Origin: Candidatus Gastranaerophilales bacterium | GTDB lineage: Bacteria; Cyanobacteriota; Vampirovibrionia; Gastranaerophilales; Gastranaerophilaceae | DNA: 64,000 bases | Reading direction: 5' to 3' | Assembly (NCBI GenBank): GCA_944325885.1 | Contig: CALVBT010000004.1 | Span: 1-64,000, forward strand | Shown: positions 36,550 through 46,213 of the stretch, one piece after another | Layout: every line of letters begins with the position of its first letter | Position numbering within the stretch: the stretch's first letter is position 1 | Translations under genes and position numbers: made by a program | Notes under the pieces: generated by a model | What the model was told of the DNA's origin: nothing | Database searches by the model: none | Seen by the model: only the letters and a program-made list of their open reading frames with translations

Positions 36550-36724
36550 ATTATATTCTTTCTTTATTTTTAGTTAGGGAATCAAATAATAATTATTAAA
36601 TTAATTATCTTTTTGACATATTTTTAAGTCAAGGCTCTTATTTACAATTTTTTGCAAATTGTATTAAGTACCATAAAGTTTGTGTTATTGTGGTTAATCA
36701 TGTCAGGTAAAAAGAAAGTAAAGT

Positions 36725-38038
36725 ATGGATATAATTTTTAATCCGGTAGTAGTATCAGTAATTTTGTTGTGTATTTTGTGCGTTGCAAGGATAAATGTCC
36801 TGCTTGCGATTATAGTATCGGCAATAGCAGCCGGCCTGTGTGCAAAAATGGATATCACAACAATTATGCATACATTTATTTCCGGAATGGGTGACAATTC
36901 AGAAACAGCCCTGAGCTATATACTTCTTGGAGCTTTTGCTGCAGCAATGACCCACACGGGTCTTGCACCGGTACTGGCAAAAAAAATTGCAGGAATTATT
37001 AAAGGCAGAGCATATATCCTGCTCTCCATAATCACGGCAATTGCAATAATGTCACAGAATTTAATACCCGTACACATTGCTTTCATTCCGATACTAATAC
37101 CGCCGCTATTGCATCTTATGAATAAATTAAAGATAGACAGACGTGCTGTTGCGTGTGCTTTAGCCTTTGGTTTAAAAACCCCTTATATTGCCATTCCTGC
37201 AGGATTCGGCTTGATTTTTCAAGGGTTGATAGCGGACAATTTGACACAAAACGGAATGAAAGTTGCTGTCGGCGATATATGGAAATCAAACTGGTTTCTT
37301 GCCCTTGCAATGCTCACAGGGCTATTGATTGCGCTTTTTATTACTTACAGAAAACCGAGAGAATATAAAGATATAGAAATAAGTGCCGATACGGCAATGG
37401 AAGAAGCAGAGGATTTAAAGTTCAATAAAAACCACTACCTGACACTTTTTGCAGCTGTTGTGACGCTGGGTGTACAATTGTGGACAAATTCTCTGCCTTT
37501 AGGTGCGCTGGTCGGGCTGACCGTGATTTTTGGAACAGGAGCAATTGACCACAAAAAAATGGACAAACTGATGAATGAAGGCATAGGACTTATGGGTTAT
37601 GTTGCTTTTGTAATGCTTGTTGCGGCAGGATTTGCCTTTGTATTAAAGCAGACAGGCGCAATAGACTCGCTTGTACACGCCTGTGCAGCATTTATGGGCG
37701 GAAGCAGACTGCTGGCAGCCACGATTATGCTCGCTATCGGGCTTTTTATAACTATGGGAATAGGAACCTCTTTCGGCACAATACCTATACTGGCAGTTTT
37801 GTTTGTACCTATATGCGCAAAAATCGGGCTTTCTGTTCCTGCTACCGTTATTCTGATGTCTGCTGCTGCGGCACTCGGAGATGCAGGCTCACCAGCCTCT
37901 GACACCACCTTAGGCCCTACTGCAGGGCTGAATGCTGACGGACAGCACAATCACATTACGGATACGTGCATTCCGACGTTTTTGCACTACAACATACCGC
38001 TGATTATTTTTGCAGTACTGGCAGTTTATTTGTTTTAG
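36725..38038 (+). CDS. NhaC-type Na+/H+ antiporter family protein
   Basis: This 437-aa polytopic membrane protein has about 11 hydrophobic segments. The repeated halves contain NLIPVHIAFIPILIPPLL and the later DAGSPASDTTLGPTAGLN, typical of the Na_H_antiport families. It likely exchanges sodium or a small organic solute for protons. The stop overlaps the convergent gene at 38035 by 4 bp. Confidence 0.87.
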   Translation: MDIIFNPVVVSVILLCILCVARINVLLAIIVSAIAAGLCAKMDITTIMHTFISGMGDNSETALSYILLGAFAAAMTHTGLAPVLAKKIAGIIKGRAYILLSIITAIAIMSQNLIPVHIAFIPILIPPLLHLMNKLKIDRRAVACALAFGLKTPYIAIPAGFGLIFQGLIADNLTQNGMKVAVGDIWKSNWFLALAMLTGLLIALFITYRKPREYKDIEISADTAMEEAEDLKFNKNHYLTLFAAVVTLGVQLWTNSLPLGALVGLTVIFGTGAIDHKKMDKLMNEGIGLMGYVAFVMLVAAGFAFVLKQTGAIDSLVHACAAFMGGSRLLAATIMLAIGLFITMGIGTSFGTIPILAVLFVPICAKIGLSVPATVILMSAAAALGDAGSPASDTTLGPTAGLNADGQHNHITDTCIPTFLHYNIPLIIFAVLAVYLF

Positions 38039-38808
38039 TCGTCACTTTCGGAAGTATTGCTTATTTCTTCTGACACAATACTGCCGTTTTCGGCATCATA
38101 CTGTCTTTCGATTATTTGTGATTCTCTTGCACCGTCGCTATATCGAAATTCCTTATTAGTAGTGCTGGTTTTTACTTTAATATCTTTATCAAATATTATA
38201 TAGCTGTCTTCTATAGCTGTTTCGCCTTTAGAATCCATCATAAGTTTATAATTTGAAAAATACTCGCCGCTTTGTGTTCTGGCAATTTTTACATAACCAA
38301 ACTCCTGATGGGTCTTAGATTCTTCATCTTTTACAACAGCTACGCCTTTTACAAGTTCGTGAGATTTTTTGTCATATCTCAGGCTGTATTTTACGCCGTC
38401 TTTGACATAAGAAATCAGATTATATTTGTCATCAGAGGCTGCAGAAAAATCTTCTGCAGGTTCCTGCTTTGTTTTCAATGCTCTTGCAAGATCTCTCTCA
38501 TCGCCGTAAAAACCGATATTTTTCTGAATAAGGTTCAAAGAAAACTTGTCCAGCACAACCTTTTCATCAGAGTTATACTTTGTTGTTGCATTAAAATGGT
38601 CGTTGATATTAAAATCTTCGTCTTCGCAGTTTGCTGCTCTCAACAGCCCGAAGTCATCACAGATAGTTTCTTTTTCTTTAGCTTTGAAAGATACTGTATC
38701 TGCTTTTAGGGGTGTTGAATAAATATTTTGTGAATAGGTTACAGGATTTGTAATATTTTTGTTTGATTTTTTATTAAAAGAAACCGCAGGTATGCCCAAA
38801 ATTTTCAT
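38035..38808 (-). CDS. Lineage-type protein with N-terminal VSFKA motif
   Basis: This 257-aa protein begins MKILGIPAVSFNKK and carries ADTVSFKAKEKE at about residue 42, the motif shared with four other proteins here. The rest is polar and beta-rich, with short YDKKSHEL and YDAENGSIV segments like other repeat-type surface proteins. There is no membrane segment. Function unknown. Confidence 0.6.
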   Translation of the reverse strand: MKILGIPAVSFNKKSNKNITNPVTYSQNIYSTPLKADTVSFKAKEKETICDDFGLLRAANCEDEDFNINDHFNATTKYNSDEKVVLDKFSLNLIQKNIGFYGDERDLARALKTKQEPAEDFSAASDDKYNLISYVKDGVKYSLRYDKKSHELVKGVAVVKDEESKTHQEFGYVKIARTQSGEYFSNYKLMMDSKGETAIEDSYIIFDKDIKVKTSTTNKEFRYSDGARESQIIERQYDAENGSIVSEEISNTSESDD

Positions 38809-38912
38809 TATCTATACTTCCTCATGTTATAATTTAAATTCTAATTTTATTTTATACTATTGAGCAAATATTACATCCATAATAGAACAGAATTTAATCA
38901 TTTGTTACATTC

Positions 38913-39629
38913 TTAAATAGTTAGGTTTCTTAAATTAAAGATTAAAAAAGTCGATTGTTCTTCTACACCGGTAATTTCCAGCTCACCCTGTTCATTCACG
39001 ATAGACAACCCGTCACCGGCTTCTAATATATTTGAATTCACTTCTATCGCACCTTTTGCAGTTTGCAGCCAGAGTTTTCTGTTTTCCGGAATATCAAAGA
39101 GCAACGTCGTGTCAGCCTCAAGAACAGACTGATAGATTTCTGCATCCTGACGGATTTTGAGCGAGCCTTTTTCTCCGCTGCCGGAAACGATTAGTCTGAG
39201 TTTGTTCAAGAGTTTTTCTTGAGGAAATTTTTTTGTTTCGTAATAAGGCTGTGTATTCTTTTTGTTAGGCAAAATCCATATCTGAAGCAGATGCGCAGGA
39301 GTCGTAGACGAGGGATTCATCTCGCTGTGCAAAATACCCGAGCCGGCACTCATAACCTGCACCTGTCCGGCCTGAAGAGTCTGAATTTGGCCTGTAGAAT
39401 CTTTGTGTTCAATCTCTCCGGACAACATTACTGTAATAATTTCCATATTTGCATGCGGATGAGTATCAAAACCGCCGTCAGGTTCCACTATATCATCGTT
39501 TATTACTCTCAAATCACTAAATCCCATATTAAAAGGGTCATAATATTGTGCAAAAGAAAAGCTGTGCGCACTTTTCAGCCAGTCTGTGATTGTCTTGCCG
39601 CGGTCTTCTCTCGCTCTTAATTTATACAT
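38913..39629 (-). CDS. Pirin family protein (YhhW-like)
   Basis: This 238-aa bicupin has the pirin N-terminal metal site HPHANMEIITVMLSGEIEHKD, with LQAGQVQVMSAGSGILHSE following. The C-terminal cupin is divergent. Family members are iron-binding and include quercetin 2,3-dioxygenases. Monocistronic. Confidence 0.93.
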   Translation of the reverse strand: MYKLRAREDRGKTITDWLKSAHSFSFAQYYDPFNMGFSDLRVINDDIVEPDGGFDTHPHANMEIITVMLSGEIEHKDSTGQIQTLQAGQVQVMSAGSGILHSEMNPSSTTPAHLLQIWILPNKKNTQPYYETKKFPQEKLLNKLRLIVSGSGEKGSLKIRQDAEIYQSVLEADTTLLFDIPENRKLWLQTAKGAIEVNSNILEAGDGLSIVNEQGELEITGVEEQSTFLIFNLRNLTI

Positions 39630-39872
39630 AATCTTTTTCCTTCTTTATGTGATATTAAAAGGGTATAAAAGACAATTTTGAGTATCATACTGCCACAGGC
39701 TAAAATTACGGTTTATTATTTATAAGTTATTAATGTTAAAAAAATTTTTGAATAAAGTTTTATCATTCCCGCTCATAGCCGGATATAATGTTTAACATTG
39801 TATTCTTTTTTTCAATAGATTGTTAAAGAACTATACCTTTTGTTTGTTATAGTTTTTATCAGTGTTTTACAA

Positions 39873-39908
39873 CGTTTAGTCAGCTATTTAATGCGTATAT
39901 ACTAAACG
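39873..39908. promoter_or_regulatory. Inverted repeat upstream of the XRE regulator
   Basis: CGTTTAGT (39873-39880) and ACTAAACG (39901-39908) are perfect inverse copies, 20 bp apart, ending 13 bp before the start codon. This is a likely operator for autoregulation. The rest of 39630-39921 is AT-rich without another feature. Confidence 0.65.
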
Positions 39909-39921
39909 AAAGGAAAAAATT

Positions 39922-40578
39922 ATGACAAATTTTAAAGCAGGTGTTGGCTACAACATCAAACTTATCAGAAAATCAAGAAACATTACTCAAGAAGATCTCG
40001 CAGCAATTATCGGCATCCACGCAAGACAACTTTCCAAAATAGAAACAGGAGAACATTTTCCTTCTTGCAAAACTTTTGAGAAAATTTGTATAGCCCTTGA
40101 TGTAAATCCGCAGGAATTATTCAATTTTGAATTTCTTGTTGATGCAAACGAAGGCGTGCTGACAGGGACAGACAATCAAGCTGCTTTTCAGGTCAGTGCA
40201 TCTGACACGAAAAACGTATACGAAATCTTTCCCAAACACGGAAAAGAAACAAAAATTAAAAAGACCTGTACGGATGAAAGCATGGCAAAAACTGCAAAAG
40301 CAATGAACAAACCTGTACTTGTCGAATATTTTGATGAAAAGAAAACATCAAAAATCGTCATTTACTATCCAAACGGAACAGAAAAAGTTCTTAGAGATAA
40401 TATAAATGTGATTGCCCAGCAAAACATGAACTTTATGATAAAAGAATTTAAAAAGATAGCAAATGACAAAGCAGCATCTGAATTTATCAAACTTTCTTTG
40501 ACAGCTTTGAAAAACAATGACGATTTGATAAAACTTGAAAACCTTATTCAAGGTATGAAACTGGCAAGAGGTCTTTAA
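39922..40578 (+). CDS. XRE-family transcriptional regulator
   Basis: This 218-aa regulator has an N-terminal HTH_3 domain (about 8-65: IRKSRNITQEDLAAIIGIHA, then IETGEHFPS). A linker and a unique helical C-terminal domain follow (about 140-218). AAAGGA is at 39909-39914. The DNA-binding domain resembles the short regulator at 51020 in the second island. Target genes are unknown besides probable self-regulation. Confidence 0.87.
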   Translation: MTNFKAGVGYNIKLIRKSRNITQEDLAAIIGIHARQLSKIETGEHFPSCKTFEKICIALDVNPQELFNFEFLVDANEGVLTGTDNQAAFQVSASDTKNVYEIFPKHGKETKIKKTCTDESMAKTAKAMNKPVLVEYFDEKKTSKIVIYYPNGTEKVLRDNINVIAQQNMNFMIKEFKKIANDKAASEFIKLSLTALKNNDDLIKLENLIQGMKLARGL

Positions 40579-40586
40579 CAGACTTT

Positions 40587-43184
40587 TTAATCTTTTTCAC
40601 TGTCAAAAATAAGAGATAATTGAGGCACATCAGGCGTAGGAACTCTGTTCTTACGCTTGTTTGCTGAAAGGTCTTTTGAATAATCAGACTGCATCTTTGT
40701 CATCATATCTTCTGCGGTTTTGATTACGGATTGGGGCAGACCCGCCATTTTGGCAACCTGTATGCCATAGCTCTTGCTTGCTGAGCCTTCTATTACTTTT
40801 CTCAAGAATATTATCTCACCGTTGTTTTCAGATATTGTTACCCTGTAATTTTTGATTTGAGGGAACAGAGAACTCATTACATTCAACTCGTGATAATGTG
40901 TGGCAAAGATGGTTCTTGCTTTGATTTTTGTGGCAATATATTCTGCCACGCTCCACGCAATAGCAACACCGTCATAGGTGCTTGTGCCTCTGCCTATCTC
41001 ATCAAGCAAAATAAGGCTCTTTTCAGTTGCCGAGTTCAGAATAAAAGCTGTTTCGTTCATTTCTACCATAAAAGTAGACTGCCCGAGTGACAGGTCATCC
41101 ACTGCGCCGACACGGGTAAATATTTTGTCCACAATACCTATTTTTGCAGCATCAGCAGGGACAAAACTGCCGATTTGTGCAAGTATGACAATCAGTGCAT
41201 TTTGCCTCATATAGGTAGATTTACCGGCCATATTCGGCCCTGTCAGCACCATAAACTGAGTGTCTGCGCCTGTATATGCATCGGCTGTGAGTTTTAAATC
41301 ATTGGACACATACTGACCCATAGGCAGAATTTTTTCCAATACAGGATGTCTGCCCTCTTTTATATACAGTTCGTTCGAGTCTGTAACAAGCGGTTTTACA
41401 TACTTGTTTTCTATAGCCGTAATTGCAAAAGAAACAAGAACATCGATATCGGCAATTGACTGTGCGACTTCTCTTACCGGATCAACAAACTCTTTTGAAT
41501 ATTCTCTTAAATCAGTAAAAATTTTATACTCGAGTTCTGATGATTTTGACTGCGCAGAAAGCACATCTGCCTCGTGTTTTTTGAGTTCTTCAGTTACAAA
41601 CCTTTCTCCGTTAGTAAGAGTCTGTCTTCTTATATAAGAATCCGGAACCATAGAAAGATTTGAGTTTGAAACTTCGATAAAATATCCAAAAGTTTTTGAA
41701 AAACCAACTTTTAAAAATTTAATGCCTGTTTCTTCTTTTTGTTTGTTTTCAAAATCGATAAGCCAGTTTTTGCCGCCCTTGAGCAAATCTCTGTAATAGT
41801 CCAAATCACCGGAAACGCCTTCTTTTATGACATTGCCGTCTTTGACAATAATCGGTGCATCATCGGAAATTGTTTTGTTAATAATATCAGCAAACTCCAG
41901 AAGATTTTTTGGAGTTTGTGCAAGTTTTGACAAAATTTTTGAATTGAAATTTTGCAACACATTACAAAACTCCGGCAGCAGATAAATAGTGTCACGCAAA
42001 GCAAGAAAATCACGGGGATTTGCACTGTTGTTACTTATTCTGGTGGAAAGACGCTGTATATCATAGACTTTTTCCAGCAAAGAAGTAAGTTTTATTCTGC
42101 TTTCCGTATTTTTAATTAACTCTTCTACGGCATTTTGACGCTCTTCAATTTTTTGGATATTTTTCAAAGGCTGATGAATCCATTTTTTAAGCTGTCTTGC
42201 GCCCATGTTTGTGTTTGTGTTGTCGATAGCCCACAATAAAGAGCCGTATTTTGCTTTATCTCTCGAAGTTTCTGTCAACTCGAGATTACGTCTTGTATTT
42301 GAATCTATAGAAACATACTGTGTAAGATTATAGGTATCGATTTTTTCAAATTTCGGAAAATCTTCTTTTTGCGTTTTAAAAAGATATTCCAAAATAGCCC
42401 CGACAGCCCTAAAACCTGCCGGACATTGAGAAAATCCAAAAATTTCCGCTGATTCAACTTTAAAAACTTCTTTTATATTTTTTTCTGCTCTGTCTTCGTC
42501 AAAAGCCATATAGCTCATCTTTGAACAGTTGTAATTTACGGTAATTTCTTCCGGAAGGTCAATACTCTCATTGCCCACTATCTGAAAAGGCAGAACTTTT
42601 TGAGAAATTTTAGGGACAACAATTTCCGAAGGTTTTATTCTGGCAAGCTCGCTCAACAGCTGTTCAAAATCCGTTTGCGTAACTTTAAACTCGCCTGTCG
42701 AAATATCAGTATACGCAAGCCCGTACAAATCTGTCTTTTTATCTTTTAACACTGCTGCAAGATAATTGTTCACGTTTGATTTTAAGAGATTAACATCCGT
42801 TAAAGTACCTGCAGTGATAGTTCTTGTAATATCTCGTTTGACCAGACCTTTTGCTGTTGCAGGGTCTTCCAGCTGTTCACATATAGCGATTTTGTGGCCT
42901 TTTTCAAGAAGTTTTGGCAAATAGTTGTCAATAGCTTTTGCAGGGATACCAGCCATAGGAATACGACCCAACGGCCCGCCTTCTCTGCTTGTTAATGTAA
43001 TTTCCAAATCTTTTGAAAGAGTGAGAGCATCTTCAAAAAAAGTTTCGTAAAAATCACCGAGCCTGTACAAAAGCAAAACATCAAGATTGTTTCTCTTTAT
43101 TTCCAAAAACTGTTTTAGCATTGGTGTGGCTTCGTTTATATCAACATCCGCACTGTTTATAAAATTAATTTCTGATTTTGACAT
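40587..43184 (-). CDS. mutS: DNA mismatch repair protein MutS
   Basis: This 865-aa protein recognises mismatches. The mismatch-binding FYE motif (YRLGDFYETFFEDA), clamp and lever domains, Walker A GPNMAGKSTYMRQ (about 645-655) and Walker B LILLDEIGRGTSTYDG are all present. ATG 43184 (MSKSEINF) is chosen; a TTG 20 codons earlier adds an atypical extension. MutL is not adjacent. Confidence 0.95.
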   Translation of the reverse strand: MSKSEINFINSADVDINEATPMLKQFLEIKRNNLDVLLLYRLGDFYETFFEDALTLSKDLEITLTSREGGPLGRIPMAGIPAKAIDNYLPKLLEKGHKIAICEQLEDPATAKGLVKRDITRTITAGTLTDVNLLKSNVNNYLAAVLKDKKTDLYGLAYTDISTGEFKVTQTDFEQLLSELARIKPSEIVVPKISQKVLPFQIVGNESIDLPEEITVNYNCSKMSYMAFDEDRAEKNIKEVFKVESAEIFGFSQCPAGFRAVGAILEYLFKTQKEDFPKFEKIDTYNLTQYVSIDSNTRRNLELTETSRDKAKYGSLLWAIDNTNTNMGARQLKKWIHQPLKNIQKIEERQNAVEELIKNTESRIKLTSLLEKVYDIQRLSTRISNNSANPRDFLALRDTIYLLPEFCNVLQNFNSKILSKLAQTPKNLLEFADIINKTISDDAPIIVKDGNVIKEGVSGDLDYYRDLLKGGKNWLIDFENKQKEETGIKFLKVGFSKTFGYFIEVSNSNLSMVPDSYIRRQTLTNGERFVTEELKKHEADVLSAQSKSSELEYKIFTDLREYSKEFVDPVREVAQSIADIDVLVSFAITAIENKYVKPLVTDSNELYIKEGRHPVLEKILPMGQYVSNDLKLTADAYTGADTQFMVLTGPNMAGKSTYMRQNALIVILAQIGSFVPADAAKIGIVDKIFTRVGAVDDLSLGQSTFMVEMNETAFILNSATEKSLILLDEIGRGTSTYDGVAIAWSVAEYIATKIKARTIFATHYHELNVMSSLFPQIKNYRVTISENNGEIIFLRKVIEGSASKSYGIQVAKMAGLPQSVIKTAEDMMTKMQSDYSKDLSANKRKNRVPTPDVPQLSLIFDSEKD

Positions 43185-43271
43185 ATAGCGTTTTTTGCTC
43201 CCCTCGTTACAAAAAAACTTACTATAAATAATACTGTTTTTCAAATCTGTAAATAAAATATAAAAAGTTTG

Positions 43272-43300
43272 TTGACATCAAATTATGTCTTAGATATTAT
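43272..43300 (+). promoter_or_regulatory. Promoter of tRNA-Glu
   Basis: TTGACA (43272-43277) and TATTAT (43295-43300) are separated by exactly 17 bp, placing the transcript start about 40 nt before the tRNA. Confidence 0.8.
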
Positions 43301-43347
43301 TAATTTTACTGGGTCACACACACGGAATGTATGGTGATACAAAACAC

Positions 43348-43423
43348 GCTCCCATCGTCTAGAGGCCTAGGACACATCCCTTTCACGGATGCGGCAGGGG
43401 TTCAAATCCCCTTGGGAGTACCA
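43348..43423 (+). tRNA. tRNA-Glu (anticodon UUC)
   Basis: The acceptor is GCTCCCA/TGGGAGT with a G-U first pair, the anticodon loop is CTTTCAC, and the T arm is AGGGG-TTCAAAT-CCCCT. The discriminator is A and CCA is encoded. The G1-U72 pair and overall sequence closely resemble cyanobacterial tRNA-Glu. Its 3' part is the attachment site of the second island. Confidence 0.95.
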
Positions 43424-43426
43424 TTT
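43401..43426 (+). repeat. attL of the tRNA-Glu island
   Basis: These 26 bp, from the T loop through CCA and three T, recur perfectly at 59073-59098. The intact tRNA is on this side. Confidence 0.92.
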
Positions 43427-43450
43427 AAAAGAGCCGAAAGGCTCTTTTTT
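43427..43450 (+). terminator. Terminator of tRNA-Glu
   Basis: The stem AAAAGAGCC/GGCTCTTTT has a GAAA loop and a T run. Next to attR a stem of the same arms has the complementary loop TTTC. Confidence 0.9.
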
Positions 43451-43556
43451 ATTGCGTTTTCAGTGGTCGAATTTTTGACAAAAATATTTTTTCCCATTTT
43501 TATCCCACTAAATCCCGAAAACTCCCAACAATACAGAACAAACAGGAACAACAAAA

Positions 43557-44735
43557 ATGAAAGTTGCAGACAAACGTATATTATACTTGATTATTGATGC
43601 TCTCTTTAATCAACAGCAAGAAAAAAAATACCTTATTGAACTTGATTGTATAAGAGATTTTTTGTCTTTAGATGAACAAAAAATCCTGTACACAAAGGAT
43701 TGTTCAACAACAGATTGGGATAAAATTTCTGAATACAGAAGAAAAATTGTCGACATTTTAGATACATTTCGGTTGAATTTTGGTTGTGAAGTCTCTTTGA
43801 ATATAAAGACGGATTTTATTGAAGCGACTACTCAAGAAATCGGTATGGGCTTTTTAGCAGCAGAGGCTTATCAATCAATAATTGATGATTGTCAAAGACT
43901 TTCTGATACGGACTCGATTTTAAATATTTTTATAAAATATCGTTCGTCATTGTTTTTAAAAGATACTGACCAAAAGGATATGCCAGATACCTTGATAAAA
44001 ACGGCTGATAAACTTTTTCTTCAAAGAACATCTGTGAAAATTTATTTATCTGAACCAAAAATTCTTGAACAAAAATTAACCAGTTATGCTGAATCATATG
44101 AAAGCAACAGCTTAGACAGAATTGTTCATTATGATGAAAAAGAACATTTTTCTGTAATTAATAAAATTTTAAAGCTTGCCTTCAAAAATTCAGAAGGTTT
44201 TCCTTTCAGTATTTTAAATTTGAATAAAAGTATAGAAAAACCCGAAGATTATAATTTGCCTGTTTTTCTTTGGTTGTCAAAAAAACGTCTAAAATTAGAT
44301 ATACGAAATATTGATTGTGAGATGTCAACAAGCCCATTCAGAATTACAAAATTTGATGTTACTGTAGGCAAAGTAAAAAGAAAAAATCTTAAAATTACAG
44401 ACAAAAAAGCTGATTTTTATAATGATGATTTTATACATTTTGAAATGTATTCAGATGATAAAATTAAACAAATTGTTTACGAAAATCAAATTATTCAACT
44501 GACTTATAATCAGTTGTTTGTTATACATACTCTTTACAATAAATCTAAAAATGATGATGTTATGCAGAAAATCAAAAATGTGTACAAAACACATGGTTCA
44601 TTAAGAAAGATGAAAAGTGATATAAATAAAGCTTTTTTAAGAGCCGGAGTTTATGACTTTTTAGAGTCCATCGGTCAAAAAGATAACTATAGACTGGATA
44701 TAACGACCGCATATAAAATAGAAAAACATAAATAA
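43557..44735 (+). CDS. Unknown 392-aa protein at the left end of the island
   Basis: No family is recognised. The N-terminal part is helical and hydrophilic. The C-terminal half has a beta-rich region and a helical tail (HGSLRKMKSDINKAFLRAGV) that could be a winged-helix DNA-binding domain. No membrane segment or catalytic motif is evident. It is the first gene after attL and may regulate or initiate element functions. Confidence 0.6.
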   Translation: MKVADKRILYLIIDALFNQQQEKKYLIELDCIRDFLSLDEQKILYTKDCSTTDWDKISEYRRKIVDILDTFRLNFGCEVSLNIKTDFIEATTQEIGMGFLAAEAYQSIIDDCQRLSDTDSILNIFIKYRSSLFLKDTDQKDMPDTLIKTADKLFLQRTSVKIYLSEPKILEQKLTSYAESYESNSLDRIVHYDEKEHFSVINKILKLAFKNSEGFPFSILNLNKSIEKPEDYNLPVFLWLSKKRLKLDIRNIDCEMSTSPFRITKFDVTVGKVKRKNLKITDKKADFYNDDFIHFEMYSDDKIKQIVYENQIIQLTYNQLFVIHTLYNKSKNDDVMQKIKNVYKTHGSLRKMKSDINKAFLRAGVYDFLESIGQKDNYRLDITTAYKIEKHK

Positions 44736-44856
44736 ACGGGTTATGTTAATTCTTTTAACATCAGACTCACAGTTGAGTAACAACACGTTCTTTTTTTTAT
44801 ATTTGTCGTTTGATCTTTTGTAAACTCTTTTATTATCAAATGAAAGGAGACACAAA

Positions 44857-45081
44857 ATGAAAACTGATGAATTTAAGGAAAGTGTGGAAAAAAAGTATGG
44901 TCGTTACATCCTACTTACAGACTGGAACAAATACTTCGATTATCCTAAATTAGGTACTTTGCGGTCGCTTGTTTTTAATGCTCATAAAAACGGCTTTAAC
45001 AAGGTAATCCGTCGCATAGGCAGCAGGATTGTAATAAATGTAGATGAATTTTATGTTTGGTTGGACAAGTACGGACAATAA
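44857..45081 (+). CDS. Excisionase-like DNA-binding protein
   Basis: This 74-aa protein has the layout of phage excisionases and AlpA/HTH_17 proteins: DWNKYFDYPKLGTLRSLVFN, then GFNKVIRRIGSRIVINVDEF and a final aromatic W. AAAGGAG lies 8 nt before ATG. Such proteins bend DNA at the attachment site and promote excision. Confidence 0.72.
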   Translation: MKTDEFKESVEKKYGRYILLTDWNKYFDYPKLGTLRSLVFNAHKNGFNKVIRRIGSRIVINVDEFYVWLDKYGQ

Positions 45082-45208
45082 CAACAAAAAAACTATATTG
45101 AATGACCAATCGATATGAGGGTATAACGCACGGCGCCAGCTTTATATCTATTCCAATCAATCATTCAAAAAACAATCAAAGAATAAGGTAAGATAAGGAG
45201 AAAAAATA

Positions 45209-45967
45209 ATGATTACGCTCGACAGAGTTCGTTTACTGGTGCCAGAAAATAAGGTCACAGATGTAAATGAAAATACCTTTGACACTTTCAGTAATAAAAT
45301 CACTGTAAAAAAAGAAATTTTAAACAATGTTATCGGTGTACGTGAAATCACATATATAAACAATTCATTCCTTTTAGATGTCAGCGGGAAAATCACAGCA
45401 TTCAAAGGCAATTTAGGTTTAATCCATAAAAATAATATCGAACAGGTCTTTGAAAAAGTAGAAGACAGCGGAATTTTAAGGTTTAATGGTTCGCCTGTTG
45501 ATGACTCTCAGGTTTTATACCTTGACGTGACAAAAGATGTCGAAGTGGAAAATCCTCTTGAAACTCTGACAGCTATTGAACTTTTCGCCACTCAAAGAAA
45601 ACACAAAAATAAAATTTTACCATTCAAAAATTCAGGTTTAATCATAAAGCCACACGCAAAAAGCGTGTCTGACAGCTTGGCTATATACCTGAAATATAAG
45701 GAAATAATCAGCAATAAATCACCAAAAAACCAATTATATATTGAAAAAATAGGTGCTGAAGCTGTTGAAAAGATTAAAAACACTGTTCGTTTGGAGCGTC
45801 ACCTTGGAACTTTCAAAGACATCAGAAAAGCTTTTAAGATTGATACTGAAAAAATCAGACTGGATGAAATTCTTTACTCTAAAGGAAATCCAGTGAAAGA
45901 CAAATTCTGTGAAATTACATCAAGCCACGAGGATGACTGGTTTACAGCAGGGAATGAGGTGTTTTGA
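45209..45967 (+). CDS. Possible phage/plasmid replication initiator (gpII/X-like)
   Basis: This 252-aa protein has a beta-rich N-terminal half and the segment NTVRLERHLGTFKDIRKAF, which resembles the C-terminal part of replication proteins of filamentous phages and Rep_trans plasmids. The catalytic Tyr and HUH motif cannot be assigned by eye, so the call is tentative. AAGGAG is upstream. It overlaps the next gene by one base (TGATG). Confidence 0.5.
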   Translation: MITLDRVRLLVPENKVTDVNENTFDTFSNKITVKKEILNNVIGVREITYINNSFLLDVSGKITAFKGNLGLIHKNNIEQVFEKVEDSGILRFNGSPVDDSQVLYLDVTKDVEVENPLETLTAIELFATQRKHKNKILPFKNSGLIIKPHAKSVSDSLAIYLKYKEIISNKSPKNQLYIEKIGAEAVEKIKNTVRLERHLGTFKDIRKAFKIDTEKIRLDEILYSKGNPVKDKFCEITSSHEDDWFTAGNEVF

Positions 45968-46212
45968 TGAAAATTAAAATTCAAAAATTTTTGAAAAAAG
46001 TTGGGATGAGGACAATTTTGACCAATTTTGACGATGACATAAGTGCTGTTAGAAAAATGTTAAAACTCGAGTGTGAATTTTCCTCACCCAGCACACTAAA
46101 CACGGTGATAGCCTCATTTAAAAAGGAACTGAAAGAAAAAATATCTAAAAATAAAAATTTTTTCAGGTATCAAAAAATTGTACAGGATTTAATTAAAAAG
46201 ATTGGAGAATAA
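45967..46212 (+). CDS. Small basic protein of the replication module
   Basis: This 81-aa lysine-rich helical protein is coupled to the Rep-like gene through TGATG and followed directly by the DUF3987-like gene. No family is recognised. It may be a replication accessory factor. Confidence 0.55.
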   Translation: MKIKIQKFLKKVGMRTILTNFDDDISAVRKMLKLECEFSSPSTLNTVIASFKKELKEKISKNKNFFRYQKIVQDLIKKIGE

Positions 46213-46213
46213 A